Below, piece after piece: positions 12,912-21,407 of a stretch of 64,000 bases of DNA (positions are counted from its first letter, which is position 1; every line of letters starts with the position of its first letter). A program made the translations under genes and the position numbers. Below the pieces are notes generated by a model. It was not told the DNA's origin, did no database searches, and saw only the letters and a list, made by a program, of their open reading frames with translations. The stretch spans positions 1 through 64,000 of the forward strand of contig JBBDXW010000063.1 of NCBI GenBank assembly GCA_040902105.1, read 5' to 3'. Source of the DNA: IDS-8 sp040902105 (lineage in GTDB: Bacteria > Pseudomonadota > Gammaproteobacteria > Steroidobacterales > Woeseiaceae).

Positions 12912-15299
12912 TCAGCATGTTAATCGACCTCCCAAGTGGCAATCCCCAAGTGCATCTGGCAGCACGTCGTGGTAGTTCCACTGGTCCACGTCGTCCCAAC
13001 CGCCAGGCCAGTACACCTCGTCCCAGATCGCCCGCGCCCGCTTCAGCTCAGGCGGGACGCAGCCTCTCGGTCGCCCCGTGCTCGAATACACCAGCCCGAC
13101 CTTCTGCATGAACTGGCTGGCCGCCTTGAAGCTCAGCCCGTGCCGGTACTCCCGCTGCATGTGCTCGACGACGCGCTTGGCGGGGATCACGAACCGGTTG
13201 CCGCGCTGGATCGTGAACTCTGGAAGCTCGCCCGCACTCAGGCAGTTGAACCACCATCGTTCGAGCAGATCCATGTGGTGCTCTTTCTGCCGATAGAGTT
13301 CTTCGGTGTCCGGCCTCGCCGTCTCCGGGTGCCAATCGCCGAGGTCCATCGAGCCGAGCTCGTGCAGCAGTGCGGAGAGCCCCAGGTTCGCGAACAGACG
13401 CGCGAAGTACTCCTTGTCGCCGCGCCGCTTGCCGGACACTGCGAAGACCGCGAAACGCCTGGCGGTAGCCCCGGCGGGTATGACGTAGCTGTTGTTGCTC
13501 GCCATCACCACCCCGAGGTGGTACGGCGCCTCGATGATGTCCTTACCCTTGCGTTCGATAGGGATCGTGTTCTCCGTTATCAGCCCCTTGAGGGCGCCTT
13601 CGTCCTCGGGTCTTGCAACGCTCACTTCGTCGGCGAACAAGAGGCACCGATTCCGAAGATGCGCGTTGAAGTTGCCGCTGACGTGCTTCATGTTCTGCAC
13701 GCGCATGCCGTGCTCGCCAAAAATCCTAACGAGTGCGTTGCAGAAGACACCCTTGCCGACACCCTCGTCGCCCTTGAACACGAGCGCGGTTCGTGGCGGC
13801 AGCGCCGGGTTCTGAAGTTTCCACGCCGTCCAACGCAGGATGTAGTCGCCGTGTGTCTCATCCCCATCAGCGAGAACCTCGAAGATGTGCTCACGCAGCT
13901 GCGACCAGTCTCCCGGCTCGGGATCTACAGAGAAGCCGCGCCAAAGGTTGTACGCGCCCGCGTGTTGCCTCACAGGGTCAAGCGCGAATCCGCACTGGTA
14001 GTAGCGGCGCTGCTTCGATTCCTTCCAGATCTTGTAGAACGGGACCGGCGCGAGTTGCTTCTTGACGTTCCCGTCGTCGTCTCGCTCAGCGCGCTCCTGT
14101 TTGTACGGTGCGAGTTCGAAGGCGAAGGCTTCGGCCTTCATCATCGCCAGTTCCGGTTCGCGATAGAAACTGACACCGCCTCCTTCCAGTGCAGCGAAGT
14201 AGCGCGCGTTCACCCACGCCACAGGGTCCGACTCGCCTGGCGCGTCCTTGGCGACTTCTTCTCGCGCCCGGGCGATGGTTCTTAGCGCGTAGCTGTGGGA
14301 GTCTTTTCTCTCGACCACCGACTCGCTGATCGCCCAGTCCGGGTCAGTGATGATTGAATACACCACATCGTCCGGCACCGCCGCACGAAGCAGGTTGCAA
14401 CACACGTCGAACAGCCAGGCGCTGCGCGAGTTATCGCCTTCCTTCGGGTTGTCCGGGTCGCGACCTTGGACGATGACCACGCGCACGCGGTCCGGCACGT
14501 TCCAGGGATCGAGGTCGTCCACGGAACTGATTCTGGTGGCCTCGCCCAGGAGGACGCTGGCGGCGGAGGGAAACGCCTTGGTGGGATCGTCTCTCCTGGG
14601 CTCGGCCTTCGTGAAATTTCTGTTCGGATGCGTGTAGTTCGGAGCGGAGACCAGCTTCGCAAGCGCGGGTACGCGTCCCTTCTTCCGCTTCTTCGCGTCG
14701 GGAATGTTGACCGTCCCGGGCACGCGCATGATGTGGTCGATATTGTGACAGTGGTCGGCCCCGAACAGCCGCTCGAGCTGCACGTTGTAGAGCTTGGCGT
14801 CCTCGGCCTTCTCCAGGTCGCCGTCGATGACGATGGGTTGTTCGAGTCGCCAGAAAGCCTGCGCACCACCGCCGCTGAACACGACGAACGTCGGCACCGG
14901 CACACCTTCAGGCAGGTTCGTGGTGCAGAGCGCCAGCGCGCGGCGTTGTTCCTCGAGCAGGTCTTCACCTGCTCGAGGATCAATGTCGACGTGCAGGTAG
15001 TGCACGGCCTTGATGTCCGTGCGCTCCATCTTCTTGTCCATCGGACGCAGCGGCTCGGCCACGCTGAAGTAGATATTCCACTTGCCGCTCCACTTCTCTA
15101 ACAAGCGACGCACCCCTTCGAACTGTTCTTCGCCCGGTTGGAACGATTCAGTGACGATGCCCCTCTTCTCGGGATTGATGGCGGTCAGCGAGACGATGCG
15201 GTCCGGGTGGAACGCCGCGAGGAACGCTACCGCCGCTTCCGTGTCACCGACCGGCGCCGCCTGCGCCTGCGGATCCACACGTGCTGGATCAGCACTCAC
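12912..15299 (-). CDS. Satellite primase-helicase (primpol plus D5/SF3-like ATPase)
   Basis: The product has about 795 residues from the GTG at 15299; a GTG nine codons upstream is possible, and both overlap the AlpA-like gene. The N-terminal primase-polymerase domain shows HVDIDPR (about 103-109) and FSGGGAQAFWRL. The C-terminal superfamily-3-type helicase shows Walker A GDEGVGKG (about 510-517), Walker B LLFADEV (about 553-559) and a sensor VMASNN. The architecture matches DUF5906-type proteins of phages and satellites that open the origin and prime replication. It follows the AlpA-like gene and precedes the iteron region, so the element should replicate autonomously once excised. Confidence 0.85.
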   Translation of the reverse strand: MSADPARVDPQAQAAPVGDTEAAVAFLAAFHPDRIVSLTAINPEKRGIVTESFQPGEEQFEGVRRLLEKWSGKWNIYFSVAEPLRPMDKKMERTDIKAVHYLHVDIDPRAGEDLLEEQRRALALCTTNLPEGVPVPTFVVFSGGGAQAFWRLEQPIVIDGDLEKAEDAKLYNVQLERLFGADHCHNIDHIMRVPGTVNIPDAKKRKKGRVPALAKLVSAPNYTHPNRNFTKAEPRRDDPTKAFPSAASVLLGEATRISSVDDLDPWNVPDRVRVVIVQGRDPDNPKEGDNSRSAWLFDVCCNLLRAAVPDDVVYSIITDPDWAISESVVERKDSHSYALRTIARAREEVAKDAPGESDPVAWVNARYFAALEGGGVSFYREPELAMMKAEAFAFELAPYKQERAERDDDGNVKKQLAPVPFYKIWKESKQRRYYQCGFALDPVRQHAGAYNLWRGFSVDPEPGDWSQLREHIFEVLADGDETHGDYILRWTAWKLQNPALPPRTALVFKGDEGVGKGVFCNALVRIFGEHGMRVQNMKHVSGNFNAHLRNRCLLFADEVSVARPEDEGALKGLITENTIPIERKGKDIIEAPYHLGVVMASNNSYVIPAGATARRFAVFAVSGKRRGDKEYFARLFANLGLSALLHELGSMDLGDWHPETARPDTEELYRQKEHHMDLLERWWFNCLSAGELPEFTIQRGNRFVIPAKRVVEHMQREYRHGLSFKAASQFMQKVGLVYSSTGRPRGCVPPELKRARAIWDEVYWPGGWDDVDQWNYHDVLPDALGDCHLGGRLTC

Positions 15300-15546
15300 C
15301 GCGCACCCACGCGTCGAGTTCGCCACGGTTGAAGCGGCGGAGTCTTCCGATCTTGTGCGAGGGAGGCGCGCTTGGTTTGGAGCAGCGGTCGCGGAACGCC
15401 TTCTCGGTGGTGTACCCGAGATACGCCGCGGCCTGGGCCATGTTCAACCACTCGGGCGCGACAGGCGGGCGGCTCTTATATATGCGTGAGATCACGCGTT
15501 CGGCGATCTTGTCTGCGAACGCGTCGAACTGGGGATCGAGGGCCAT
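15289..15546 (-). CDS. AlpA-like helix-turn-helix regulator or excisionase
   Basis: The ATG at 15546 is favoured by GAAGGACCTCGCC upstream. The 85-residue product has a helical N-terminus followed by a MerR/AlpA-type winged helix: WLNMAQAAAYLGYTTEKAFR, DRCSKPSAPPSHKIGRLRRF, ending GELDAWVRGEC. Such proteins act as excisionase or as activator of integrase transcription in P4-like satellites and PICIs. It is the first gene of the long leftward operon, nearest the tRNA. In the excised circle it would lie next to the integrase across the att site. Its 3' end overlaps the primase start. Confidence 0.8.
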   Translation of the reverse strand: MALDPQFDAFADKIAERVISRIYKSRPPVAPEWLNMAQAAAYLGYTTEKAFRDRCSKPSAPPSHKIGRLRRFNRGELDAWVRGEC

Positions 15547-15820
15547 GGCGAGGTCCTTCAAATCTGGTAGCAATCCCCGACACGAGTGTCGGGACGTGCG
15601 TCAGATCCAGAACCTCAACCATGTTGTGCGGCGTCATGTCCGCGCGGTCTTGAATGACTAGGTGACGTTCGTTGCCCCCGCCATGCGGGCGAGCCGTCGC
15701 TTGGCGTCAATGATATCTTGTCTACGCCCTCGCAGCAAAGTCAGTCGACGCGAAGCCATCAGTGAGAACCGACATAAATTGCGACCTACGGGAGACTTGA
15801 TCTGCTGGTTCAGCAGCTTA
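15547..15820. other. Leftward operon promoter region next to att
   Basis: This stretch must hold the promoter of the AlpA-primase operon. A minus-strand ORF of 33 codons (15759 to 15658, MASRRLTLLRGRRQDIIDAK onward) is strongly basic but has no ribosome site, so I do not call it a gene. A small hairpin CTGCTG-GTT-CAGCAG lies at 15803-15817 just inside the att site. Confidence 0.4.
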
Positions 15821-15845
15821 GATGGTGGTGATGGGTGGACTTGAA
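15821..15845 (+). repeat. tRNA-proximal attachment site
   Basis: Covers the 3' part of the tRNA(CAU) gene (T-arm, acceptor stem, CCA) plus two bases beyond it. It is identical over 25 bases to 4628-4652. Integration keeps the tRNA gene intact at this end. Confidence 0.9.
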
Positions 15846-15899
15846 CCACCGACCTACGGATTATGAATCCGTCGCTCTAACCGGCTGAGCTACATCACC
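15823..15899 (-). tRNA. tRNA-Met (CAT anticodon)
   Basis: Seventy-seven bases including an encoded CCA. Acceptor stem GGTGATG pairs with CATCACC, the discriminator is A, the D-arm reads GCTCAGCCGGTTAGAGC, the anticodon stem GGATT/AATCC encloses CAT, and the T-arm contains GGTTCAAGTCC. The acceptor pairing and lack of an initiator-type 1-72 mismatch point to elongator tRNA-Met. A tRNA-Ile2 with lysidine-modified CAT cannot be fully excluded from sequence. It is the integration target of the adjacent satellite. Confidence 0.9.
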
Positions 15900-15931
15900 A
15901 ATTCGGGGGACAGGGCGCTAGAGGGCCGCAA

Positions 15932-15960
15932 ATTGTCCGACGGGCTCCGCTTGCTGTCAA
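15932..15960 (-). promoter_or_regulatory. Sigma-70 promoter of the tRNA gene
   Basis: On the minus strand a perfect TTGACA (15960-15955) is followed after 17 bases by GACAAT (15937-15932), about 33 bases before the tRNA 5' end. On the plus strand the same interval precedes a TATAAT at 15976-15981, which may be the -10 box of the PH-domain gene at 16008. Confidence 0.6.
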
Positions 15961-16007
15961 GCTGAGCCCCGCCCGTATAATGCCCCGTAATTCGCCGGGG
16001 ACGCTGA

Positions 16008-16529
16008 ATGTTCGAAAATCCCGAGATTGCGCTGGACGAGCTGCCGGCAGCGAATAACCTGGAGTGGCAAAAGCTCGACGCCCGCTACATCAGGCGGCTG
16101 CAGCTCCAGGCGCTCATGGTCACCGCCGCCATCGCCGTTGGCGTTCTCGTTGTGCAGATGATGCCGCTGCCGATCGACCGCCGACTGTTCGGCCTGGCCT
16201 GGGCGCTGGTGCTGGTCATCGGCTTGGCTGACTTGCTGTGGCCGCTGGTGAGCGTGCCGCGGAAGGGCTACGCGATTCGCGACAAGGACATCCTGTACCG
16301 GTCGGGCGTGGCCTGGCGGACCGTCACGGCGGTGCCGTTCAACCGCGTGCAGCACGTCGAGACGAGCAGCACACCGCTCGACCGGCGCTTCGCGCAGGCC
16401 GGGCTGCAACTCTTCACCGCCGGCGGTTCGGGCGGCGACTTGAAAATCCACGGCATGCCTGCCGACGTTGCCGAGCACCTGCGCCTGTTCATTCTCGAAA
16501 AGGCCGGGGGCAGCGTTGAACACGAGTGA
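16008..16529 (+). CDS. PH domain-containing membrane protein (YdbS-like)
   Basis: The 173-residue product has two adjacent transmembrane helices (about 33-52 and 63-83), followed by a bacterial PH-like domain (bPH2): GYAIRDKDILYRSGVAWRTV, TAVPFNRVQHVETSSTPLDR, then QLFTAGGSGGDLKI. This matches the YdbS family, a cytoplasmic-membrane protein of unsettled function. The ATG follows a possible TATAAT box at 15976-15981 by about 27 bases. It overlaps the downstream YdbT-like gene by 14 bases, and the two probably form a membrane complex. Confidence 0.85.
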   Translation: MFENPEIALDELPAANNLEWQKLDARYIRRLQLQALMVTAAIAVGVLVVQMMPLPIDRRLFGLAWALVLVIGLADLLWPLVSVPRKGYAIRDKDILYRSGVAWRTVTAVPFNRVQHVETSSTPLDRRFAQAGLQLFTAGGSGGDLKIHGMPADVAEHLRLFILEKAGGSVEHE

Positions 16530-18030
16530 CGGCTGGCAGCGAACGTCGCCGTTCGCAGTGCTCTTCTATATCGGCAAGATCGTTCAGGCGATCGCGAAGA
16601 ACGCGGTGCAGTCGCTGGCTCCACTCGCGGCGTTCCTCGTGGCGTTCGAGGGCGACCTCAAGTACAAGCTGATCGTCGGCGTCGGCGCCTTCGTCATCGG
16701 CACAGTCGTTCTCGCCTTCCTGCGCTACTGGTTCTTTCGCTATCGCATCGCGGAAAATTCGGTGCTGATTCGCGACGGCGTGTTCAAGAAGAGGCAACTG
16801 GACATCAAGTTCGAGCGCGTGCAGGCCGTCAACACGCAGCAGAACGTCATATTTCGCATGCTCGACCTCCTGACCGTGAGCTTCGACACGGCCGGCTCGT
16901 CGGGCCAGGAAGGATACCTTCCGGCCGTACGGACCGAGCATGCGCGCGATCTGCGTGACCGGATTCGCCGCAGCCCGTCACGGGCCATCGACAGCGAAAT
17001 TGCCGACGAAAGTCCGGTGCCCGCCGATCGTTCGAGGACCCTGCTTCGGTTGACGGCAGGCGACATGGTTCGCATCGGCCTTTCGAGCAATCGCGTGTTC
17101 CTGATACTGGTGCTGCTCGGTCCCCTCAGCGAATACATGGAGGGGGAGTTCGACAGGCTCGTCGAGGAAAGCGCGATCATCGAATACGTGACGAATGCCC
17201 AGACCGGGCTCGTGTCGGGCATTTCGTTCGGGTTGCTGCTGGTGCTGGGAATCCTGCTGCTGTTGTTCTCGATCTCGATCGCAGGCGCGTTTCTTCGTTT
17301 TCATCGTTTCGAGCTGGTCGCGGACGACGACGTGCTTCGGTCGACGGGCGGACTGCTGACGCGGCACGAGCATTCCGTCAATCGCACGAAGGTCCAGTCG
17401 CTGCACGCCAGCCAACACGTGGTCTTGAGAATTTTCCGACGCTTTCGCCTCAGGGCAAGGCAGGCATCGAGCACCCGGGGCGGGCGGCGCTCCGACTTCA
17501 TCGTGCCGATCTGCACCGCGGAAAAGCTGGCCGAGTTGAAAGGGGAATTCCTCCGGGAGGAATTCGCCGACCTCACCCTGGATCCGCTGGCGGCTTCGTT
17601 CGAGAGCATTTCTCGGCAGTACGTGCGATCCCGCATCGGCATGGCCGGCGTGCTGCCTGCCGCGGTAGCGGTGGCGGCACTGTGGCCTGGGGCCGGCGCA
17701 GCCGCTCTCCTTGCCCTGCTCTGGCTTCCTCTGTGTGCATTCGTCGTCCAGCAGAAGTACCGGCGCTATGGCGTGATGTACGGAGAAGACGGCTTGGCAT
17801 TCCGCAGCGGCCTTGTTGGCTACCGTGTTGTCGCCTGGCTGCACCGCAAGGTGCAGCGCGTGAGTGTTGCACAGTCTCCGTTCCAGAGACGCAAGGATCT
17901 CGCAACCGTGCGTATCTTTCTCGCCGGGGGCTCCGCGATAAAGATTCCCTACATCGACCATGCAAAAGCGAGGGCGCTTCGCGATTATGTTCTCTATCGG
18001 GTGGAGTCTAGCCAGCGGGCGTGGCATTAG
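16516..18030 (+). CDS. PH domain-containing membrane protein (YdbT-like)
   Basis: The likely start is the TTG at 16516, preceded by GGGGGCAGCG and overlapping the YdbS-like gene; this gives 504 residues. There are three repeats of a two-helix membrane hairpin plus bPH2 domain. PH segments occur near RYRIAENSVLIRDGVFKKRQ, FELVADDDVLRSTGGLL and RYGVMYGEDGLAFRSGLVGY, each followed by a V.R.KVQ-type strand. This is the layout of YdbT. Function is unknown, though paralogues are linked to envelope stress or competition. It pairs with the gene at 16008. Confidence 0.85.
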   Translation: MNTSDGWQRTSPFAVLFYIGKIVQAIAKNAVQSLAPLAAFLVAFEGDLKYKLIVGVGAFVIGTVVLAFLRYWFFRYRIAENSVLIRDGVFKKRQLDIKFERVQAVNTQQNVIFRMLDLLTVSFDTAGSSGQEGYLPAVRTEHARDLRDRIRRSPSRAIDSEIADESPVPADRSRTLLRLTAGDMVRIGLSSNRVFLILVLLGPLSEYMEGEFDRLVEESAIIEYVTNAQTGLVSGISFGLLLVLGILLLLFSISIAGAFLRFHRFELVADDDVLRSTGGLLTRHEHSVNRTKVQSLHASQHVVLRIFRRFRLRARQASSTRGGRRSDFIVPICTAEKLAELKGEFLREEFADLTLDPLAASFESISRQYVRSRIGMAGVLPAAVAVAALWPGAGAAALLALLWLPLCAFVVQQKYRRYGVMYGEDGLAFRSGLVGYRVVAWLHRKVQRVSVAQSPFQRRKDLATVRIFLAGGSAIKIPYIDHAKARALRDYVLYRVESSQRAWH

Positions 18031-18059
18031 AAAACTCGATGCGGGGCCGCCGTTGCGGT

Positions 18060-18083
18060 CGCCCGCGGTGCGGGCTCCTACAG
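18060..18083 (-). repeat. REP-like palindromic element, single copy
   Basis: CGCCCGCGGTGCGGGCTCCT followed by ACAG is a variant of the element repeated at 30730-30849, in inverted orientation relative to the first copy there. It lies between convergent genes and overlaps the stop codon of the L,D-transpeptidase-like gene. Confidence 0.7.
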
Positions 18084-18890
18084 CGGCTCTCCAGTAAATC
18101 GTGGCAGATTCCACGCAATTTGCAGGCGATCGTATTGCTGTTGCGGCAGCAAGACGAAGACCGGGTCGGCGTCGGGAATTAGCCATGCGAGGAGTTTCTG
18201 CATGTCCGCTTCTGCCATCGCAGTGCAACCGGTGGTCGCGGCATCGGCGGCCTTCCAGAGGTGGGCAAAGATGCAGCTTCCGAGGCCCGCTTCGTTGCCC
18301 GGATTGTGTTCGATGACGAAGCCGAGTTTGTAGAGCTGGTCGCCGTCGAGGTGCAGGTCGCGGCGCATAGGTTCGGTGGAGCCGGCAACGGCGTCGGCGC
18401 CAACGTCGCCCGCATCGACGATCTGGTTGTACAGGGGCGAGCCGGTAACGTCGATGCAATAGTCGTTGGCGTCCATCGGTGCGTACGGCAAGCGGCTGTC
18501 CGCCGAGTTCGCGTAACCGAATGCGACACCGAGGGTGAACACGCCGGCGGGACTGCGGCCATCGCCTTCCTGTTTCCGCGGACCGGTGGCTTGTGACGGA
18601 TGGAGGCCGCCACCCCATGCCGCGCCCGCCCGGCCGATGACAACCGGTAGCGCGGTGGTTGCGCTTTCCCATCCGTCCTCAGATCGCGAGAACGTGCGCA
18701 AAGTCCCCGTACTGGCATTCCATTCGGGTGTAATGACGAGCACGAGTTGCCGAGCATCCGACCACGGCACAGCGGTCGAAAGCGCCTGCGCGTGTGATGC
18801 GAGTGGCAACCCCGCGGCGATGAGGATGAGGGCCGCGAAGCTTCGGGCGCCCGCCCGCGCCGGGAAGAAACCTGCTCCGTTGCGCCTCAT
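18078..18890 (-). CDS. L,D-transpeptidase-like (YkuD-type) periplasmic protein
   Basis: The 270-residue product starts at the ATG at 18890. Residues 14-35 form a signal peptide (ARSFAALILIAAGLPLASHA). The catalytic domain shows SPAGVFTLGVAFGYA, FVIEHNPGN and the motif SCIFAHLW followed by TTGCTAM. The paired H and C are those of the YkuD (L,D-transpeptidase) fold. Members of this branch cross-link peptidoglycan or are of unassigned function. It follows ychF in the same orientation with a gap of only 20 bases, so the two may be cotranscribed. Confidence 0.8.
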   Translation of the reverse strand: MRRNGAGFFPARAGARSFAALILIAAGLPLASHAQALSTAVPWSDARQLVLVITPEWNASTGTLRTFSRSEDGWESATTALPVVIGRAGAAWGGGLHPSQATGPRKQEGDGRSPAGVFTLGVAFGYANSADSRLPYAPMDANDYCIDVTGSPLYNQIVDAGDVGADAVAGSTEPMRRDLHLDGDQLYKLGFVIEHNPGNEAGLGSCIFAHLWKAADAATTGCTAMAEADMQKLLAWLIPDADPVFVLLPQQQYDRLQIAWNLPRFTGEPL

Positions 18891-18910
18891 CGTTTCAGTC
18901 TTCCGAACTC

Positions 18911-20002
18911 TCAGACGTTGAAACGGAAGCGCATGAGGTCGCCTTCCTGCACGATGTATTCCTTGCCTTCGAGCCGCAACCGCCCTGCTTCCTTCGCGCC
19001 CTGCTCCCCCTTGAATGTCACGAAGTCGTCGTATGCGATGACCTCGGCGCGGATAAATCCTTTCTCGAAGTCGGTGTGGATCTCGGCCGCAGCTTTCGGT
19101 GCCGTGGCGCCGACGCGCGTGGTCCACGCGCGCACTTCTTTCGGTCCGGCGGTAAAGAACGTCTGCAGCCCGAGCAATCGGTAGCCGCAGCGTATCACCC
19201 GGTCGAGGCCGGGCTCGTCGACGCCGAGGTCCGCCAGGAACTCGGCCTTGTCAGCATCGTCGAGCTGCGCGATTTCCGCCTCGATTGCCGCACAGATCGG
19301 CACGACCACCGAGCCTTCGCTTTCCGCAACCTTCTGCACGGCGTCGAGGTGCGGATTGTTCTCGAATCCCCCTTCATCGACGTTCGCGATGTACATCACC
19401 GGTTTCGCGGTGAGCAGGTGAAAATCCGCGAGATACAATCGCTCGCTGTCGCTCAAGTCGAGTGAGCGGACCGGCGCACCCTGGTCCAGTTGCTGTTTGA
19501 CCTTGCGGAGTGCATCGCGATTGGCGACAGCGGATTTTTCGTTGGTCTTGGCATTGCGCTCGGCTTTGTAGAGCTGCTTTTCCACGGACTCCAAGTCCGC
19601 TAGCGCGAGCTCTGTATTGATCGTCTCGATGTCGTCGGCCGGATCGATGGCGCCGGCTACGTGCGTGACATCGTCGTTTTCGAAACAGCGCACGACGTGC
19701 GCAATCGCATTCGTCTCGCGTATGTTGGCGAGAAACTGGTTGCCCAGCCCCTCGCCTTTCGATGCGCCCGCCACGAGGCCCGCGATATCCACGAACTCCA
19801 TGGTCGTCGGAATCGTTTTCTGCGGTTTGACGATTGCGCTTAAGATTTCCAGCCTGGGATCCGGCACCGCTACGACGCCAACGTTCGGCTCGATGGTGCA
19901 AAACGGATAGTTCTCCGCAGCAATCCCGGCCGCCGTAAGCGCATTGAAAAGAGTCGACTTGCCGACATTGGGCAAGCCGACGATGCCGCATTTAATCGCC
20001 AT
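18911..20002 (-). CDS. ychF: Redox-regulated ATPase YchF
   Basis: The 363-residue product is the usual YchF length. The Walker A motif is GLPNVGKST at the N-terminus; the switch region holds FVDIAGLVAGASKGEGLGNQ, and the G4-like motif reads MYIANVDE. A helical domain and a C-terminal TGS domain (TFFTAGPKEVRAWT, then FEKGFIRAEVIAYDDF and LRLEGKEYIVQEGD) follow. YchF is an Obg-family protein that prefers ATP and associates with ribosomes. It overlaps pth by 11 bases, which is the standard pth-ychF arrangement. Confidence 0.97.
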   Translation of the reverse strand: MAIKCGIVGLPNVGKSTLFNALTAAGIAAENYPFCTIEPNVGVVAVPDPRLEILSAIVKPQKTIPTTMEFVDIAGLVAGASKGEGLGNQFLANIRETNAIAHVVRCFENDDVTHVAGAIDPADDIETINTELALADLESVEKQLYKAERNAKTNEKSAVANRDALRKVKQQLDQGAPVRSLDLSDSERLYLADFHLLTAKPVMYIANVDEGGFENNPHLDAVQKVAESEGSVVVPICAAIEAEIAQLDDADKAEFLADLGVDEPGLDRVIRCGYRLLGLQTFFTAGPKEVRAWTTRVGATAPKAAAEIHTDFEKGFIRAEVIAYDDFVTFKGEQGAKEAGRLRLEGKEYIVQEGDLMRFRFNV

Positions 20003-20606
20003 TTTCGTCGTTGCCGTTATTGTTGCTGTTGGCGCGGGTATGCAGCCGGTTCATGGCGATTTCGAGTCCCTTTTCCGCAAGCAGCGGCAATATAGCAACG
20101 GCCTCGCCGATGGCATCTCTCACGGCAGCATCAACGTCCGCCGGGCCCTGCTTCAGTACGTAGCCCGTGACCTGGTCTTTCGTGCCCGGATGTCCGACGC
20201 CGAGGCGCAAACGCATGAAATCGTTGCCGCAGTGCCTGATCGTGTCGCGCACGCCGTTGTGGCCGCCGTGCCCGCCGCCTTTTTTCAGGCGAACGACGCC
20301 CGGCGGGAGGTCGATCTCGTCATGCGCCACGAGCAGCTTTTCCGCCGGCAACCGGTAATAGTCGAGCATCGCCCGGATCGGCCCGCCGCTCAGGTTCATG
20401 TAACTCTGCGGCTTCAAAAGCCATACCTCGCCGCCCGCAAGCGTGATCTTGCAGACCTCCGCATCGAATCTCTTCTCGAAACGAAACTGTCCGGCATCCG
20501 TTGCGGCAACGGTATCCGCAAACCAGAAACCGGCGTTGTGCAAGGTCCGTTCGTAACGGTCGTCCGGGTTACCGAGACCGGCAATGATGCTGAGATGCGT
20601 GTCCAT
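19992..20606 (-). CDS. pth: Peptidyl-tRNA hydrolase
   Basis: The 204-residue product releases peptides from tRNAs that drop off the ribosome. Key residues are visible in AGLGNPDDRYERTLHNAGFW (Asn and catalytic His), QSYMNLSG (Asn) and VAHDEIDLPPG (Asp). HGGHNGVRD is also conserved. The last 15 residues are an Asn-rich tail (NSNNNGNDENGD) not usual for the family. It sits between rplY and ychF, the conserved gammaproteobacterial order. Confidence 0.97.
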   Translation of the reverse strand: MDTHLSIIAGLGNPDDRYERTLHNAGFWFADTVAATDAGQFRFEKRFDAEVCKITLAGGEVWLLKPQSYMNLSGGPIRAMLDYYRLPAEKLLVAHDEIDLPPGVVRLKKGGGHGGHNGVRDTIRHCGNDFMRLRLGVGHPGTKDQVTGYVLKQGPADVDAAVRDAIGEAVAILPLLAEKGLEIAMNRLHTRANSNNNGNDENGD

Positions 20607-20678
20607 GGGATTTCAATGGTATACGGAAACCTGATCGGGTTTTATTGGCGGCCATGTGCCCTTTTCCCCGGTAACAAA

Positions 20679-20699
20679 AAGGCCGCCAGCGGCGGCCTT
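20679..20699 (-). terminator. Terminator after rplY
   Basis: On the minus strand AAGGCCGCC-GCT-GGCGGCC forms a tight hairpin followed by TTTTTGTT, 25 bases after the rplY stop. It separates rplY from pth. Confidence 0.85.
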
Positions 20700-20723
20700 C
20701 TCGTTCCCGTATGGAAACGGGCC

Positions 20724-21407
20724 TCAGTCTTCGTCGGACTTCTCGCCGGCCGCTTCCCCGGCAGCCTCGGGCTTCACCAGTCCTGGTTCCGCCGCGACCG
20801 CGGGTGCTTCTTCCTCGACCGCCGCGGCCTTGATGACGTGAACCGAGACGATCGCGTGGTCGTGTTCCTCACCGTACGTCAGCTGCGTGATCTCCACGCC
20901 TTCCGGAACCTTGATGTCCGACAGGTGCAGCATGTCATCCAGTTCGAGGTGCGAAATATCGACCTCGAAATACTCCGGAAGGTCTCGCGGCAGACAACTG
21001 ACTTCGACGTCGGTGATCAGGCGCATGACCGTGCCGCCCGCGAGCTTCACACCCGGCGCCTGCTGTTCGCCGACGATATGGATCGGCACGTGCATGCGAA
21101 TCTTCTCGTCCTCGACGACGCGCTGGATGTCCATGTGCAAGATCTGCCGCCTGGCCGGGTGGCGCTGGACGTCCTTCAGAATCGCGGCCTGACTCTTGTC
21201 GCCGACCTTGATCGTCAGAATACTGGAGTAGAAGGCTTCCTGGTCGAGCTGGTGCAGCACCCTGTTATGGTCGAACACCAGTGCGCGCGGCGGACGACCG
21301 CCGCCGTAGATGATTGCGGGAACCTTTCCCTGACGACGCAGGCGGCGGCTCGCACCCTTCCCCTGGTCTTCACGAAGTTCCGCAATCAGATTGAATTCCT
21401 GTTTCAT
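20724..21407 (-). CDS. rplY: Ribosomal protein bL25 (long Ctc/TL5 form)
   Basis: The 227-residue product binds 5S rRNA. The N-terminal L25 domain shows GKGASRRLRRQGKVPAIIYG and LVFDHNRVLHQL. The C-terminal TL5 beta domain contains VPIHIVGEQQAPGVK and DISHLELDDMLHLSD. An alanine/glutamate-rich tail of about 35 residues ends it. The short E. coli L25 lacks the second domain; the long form is normal for many other gammaproteobacteria. The gene lies between prs and pth and ends at a clear terminator. Confidence 0.95.
   Translation of the reverse strand: MKQEFNLIAELREDQGKGASRRLRRQGKVPAIIYGGGRPPRALVFDHNRVLHQLDQEAFYSSILTIKVGDKSQAAILKDVQRHPARRQILHMDIQRVVEDEKIRMHVPIHIVGEQQAPGVKLAGGTVMRLITDVEVSCLPRDLPEYFEVDISHLELDDMLHLSDIKVPEGVEITQLTYGEEHDHAIVSVHVIKAAAVEEEAPAVAAEPGLVKPEAAGEAAGEKSDED

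Larger units (their letters stand above)
4628..15845. mobile_element. tRNA-integrated phage-satellite-like element (11.2 kb)
   Basis: The boundaries are a 25-bp perfect direct repeat: the 3' end of a tRNA(CAU) gene at 15821-15845 and its copy at 4628-4652. Inside are a tyrosine recombinase, an AlpA-type regulator, a primase-helicase with iteron-like repeats beside it, small and large terminase subunits, and an AbiJ/HEPN cargo operon. No portal, capsid, protease, tail or lysis gene is recognisable. This is the gene set of a phage satellite or PICI-like island rather than a full prophage. SaPI-type islands typically bring only a small terminase and cfPICIs bring capsid genes; carrying both terminase subunits without a capsid is unusual. 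A heavily deleted prophage is the alternative. Confidence 0.8.

Noticed and set aside
12604..12999. 131-codon minus-strand frame across the origin candidate
   Set aside because: The leucine run comes from a GAA/TTC triplet repeat, and most of the translation has no protein character. The region is better explained as repeats and spacer.
15658..15759. 33-codon basic ORF next to the tRNA-proximal att site
   Set aside because: No ribosome site and no recognised family; kept only as a note in the intergenic entry.
16978..18672. 564-codon open frame on the minus strand over the YdbT-like gene
   Set aside because: Antisense shadow of a well-supported membrane protein; arginine-rich low-complexity translation.
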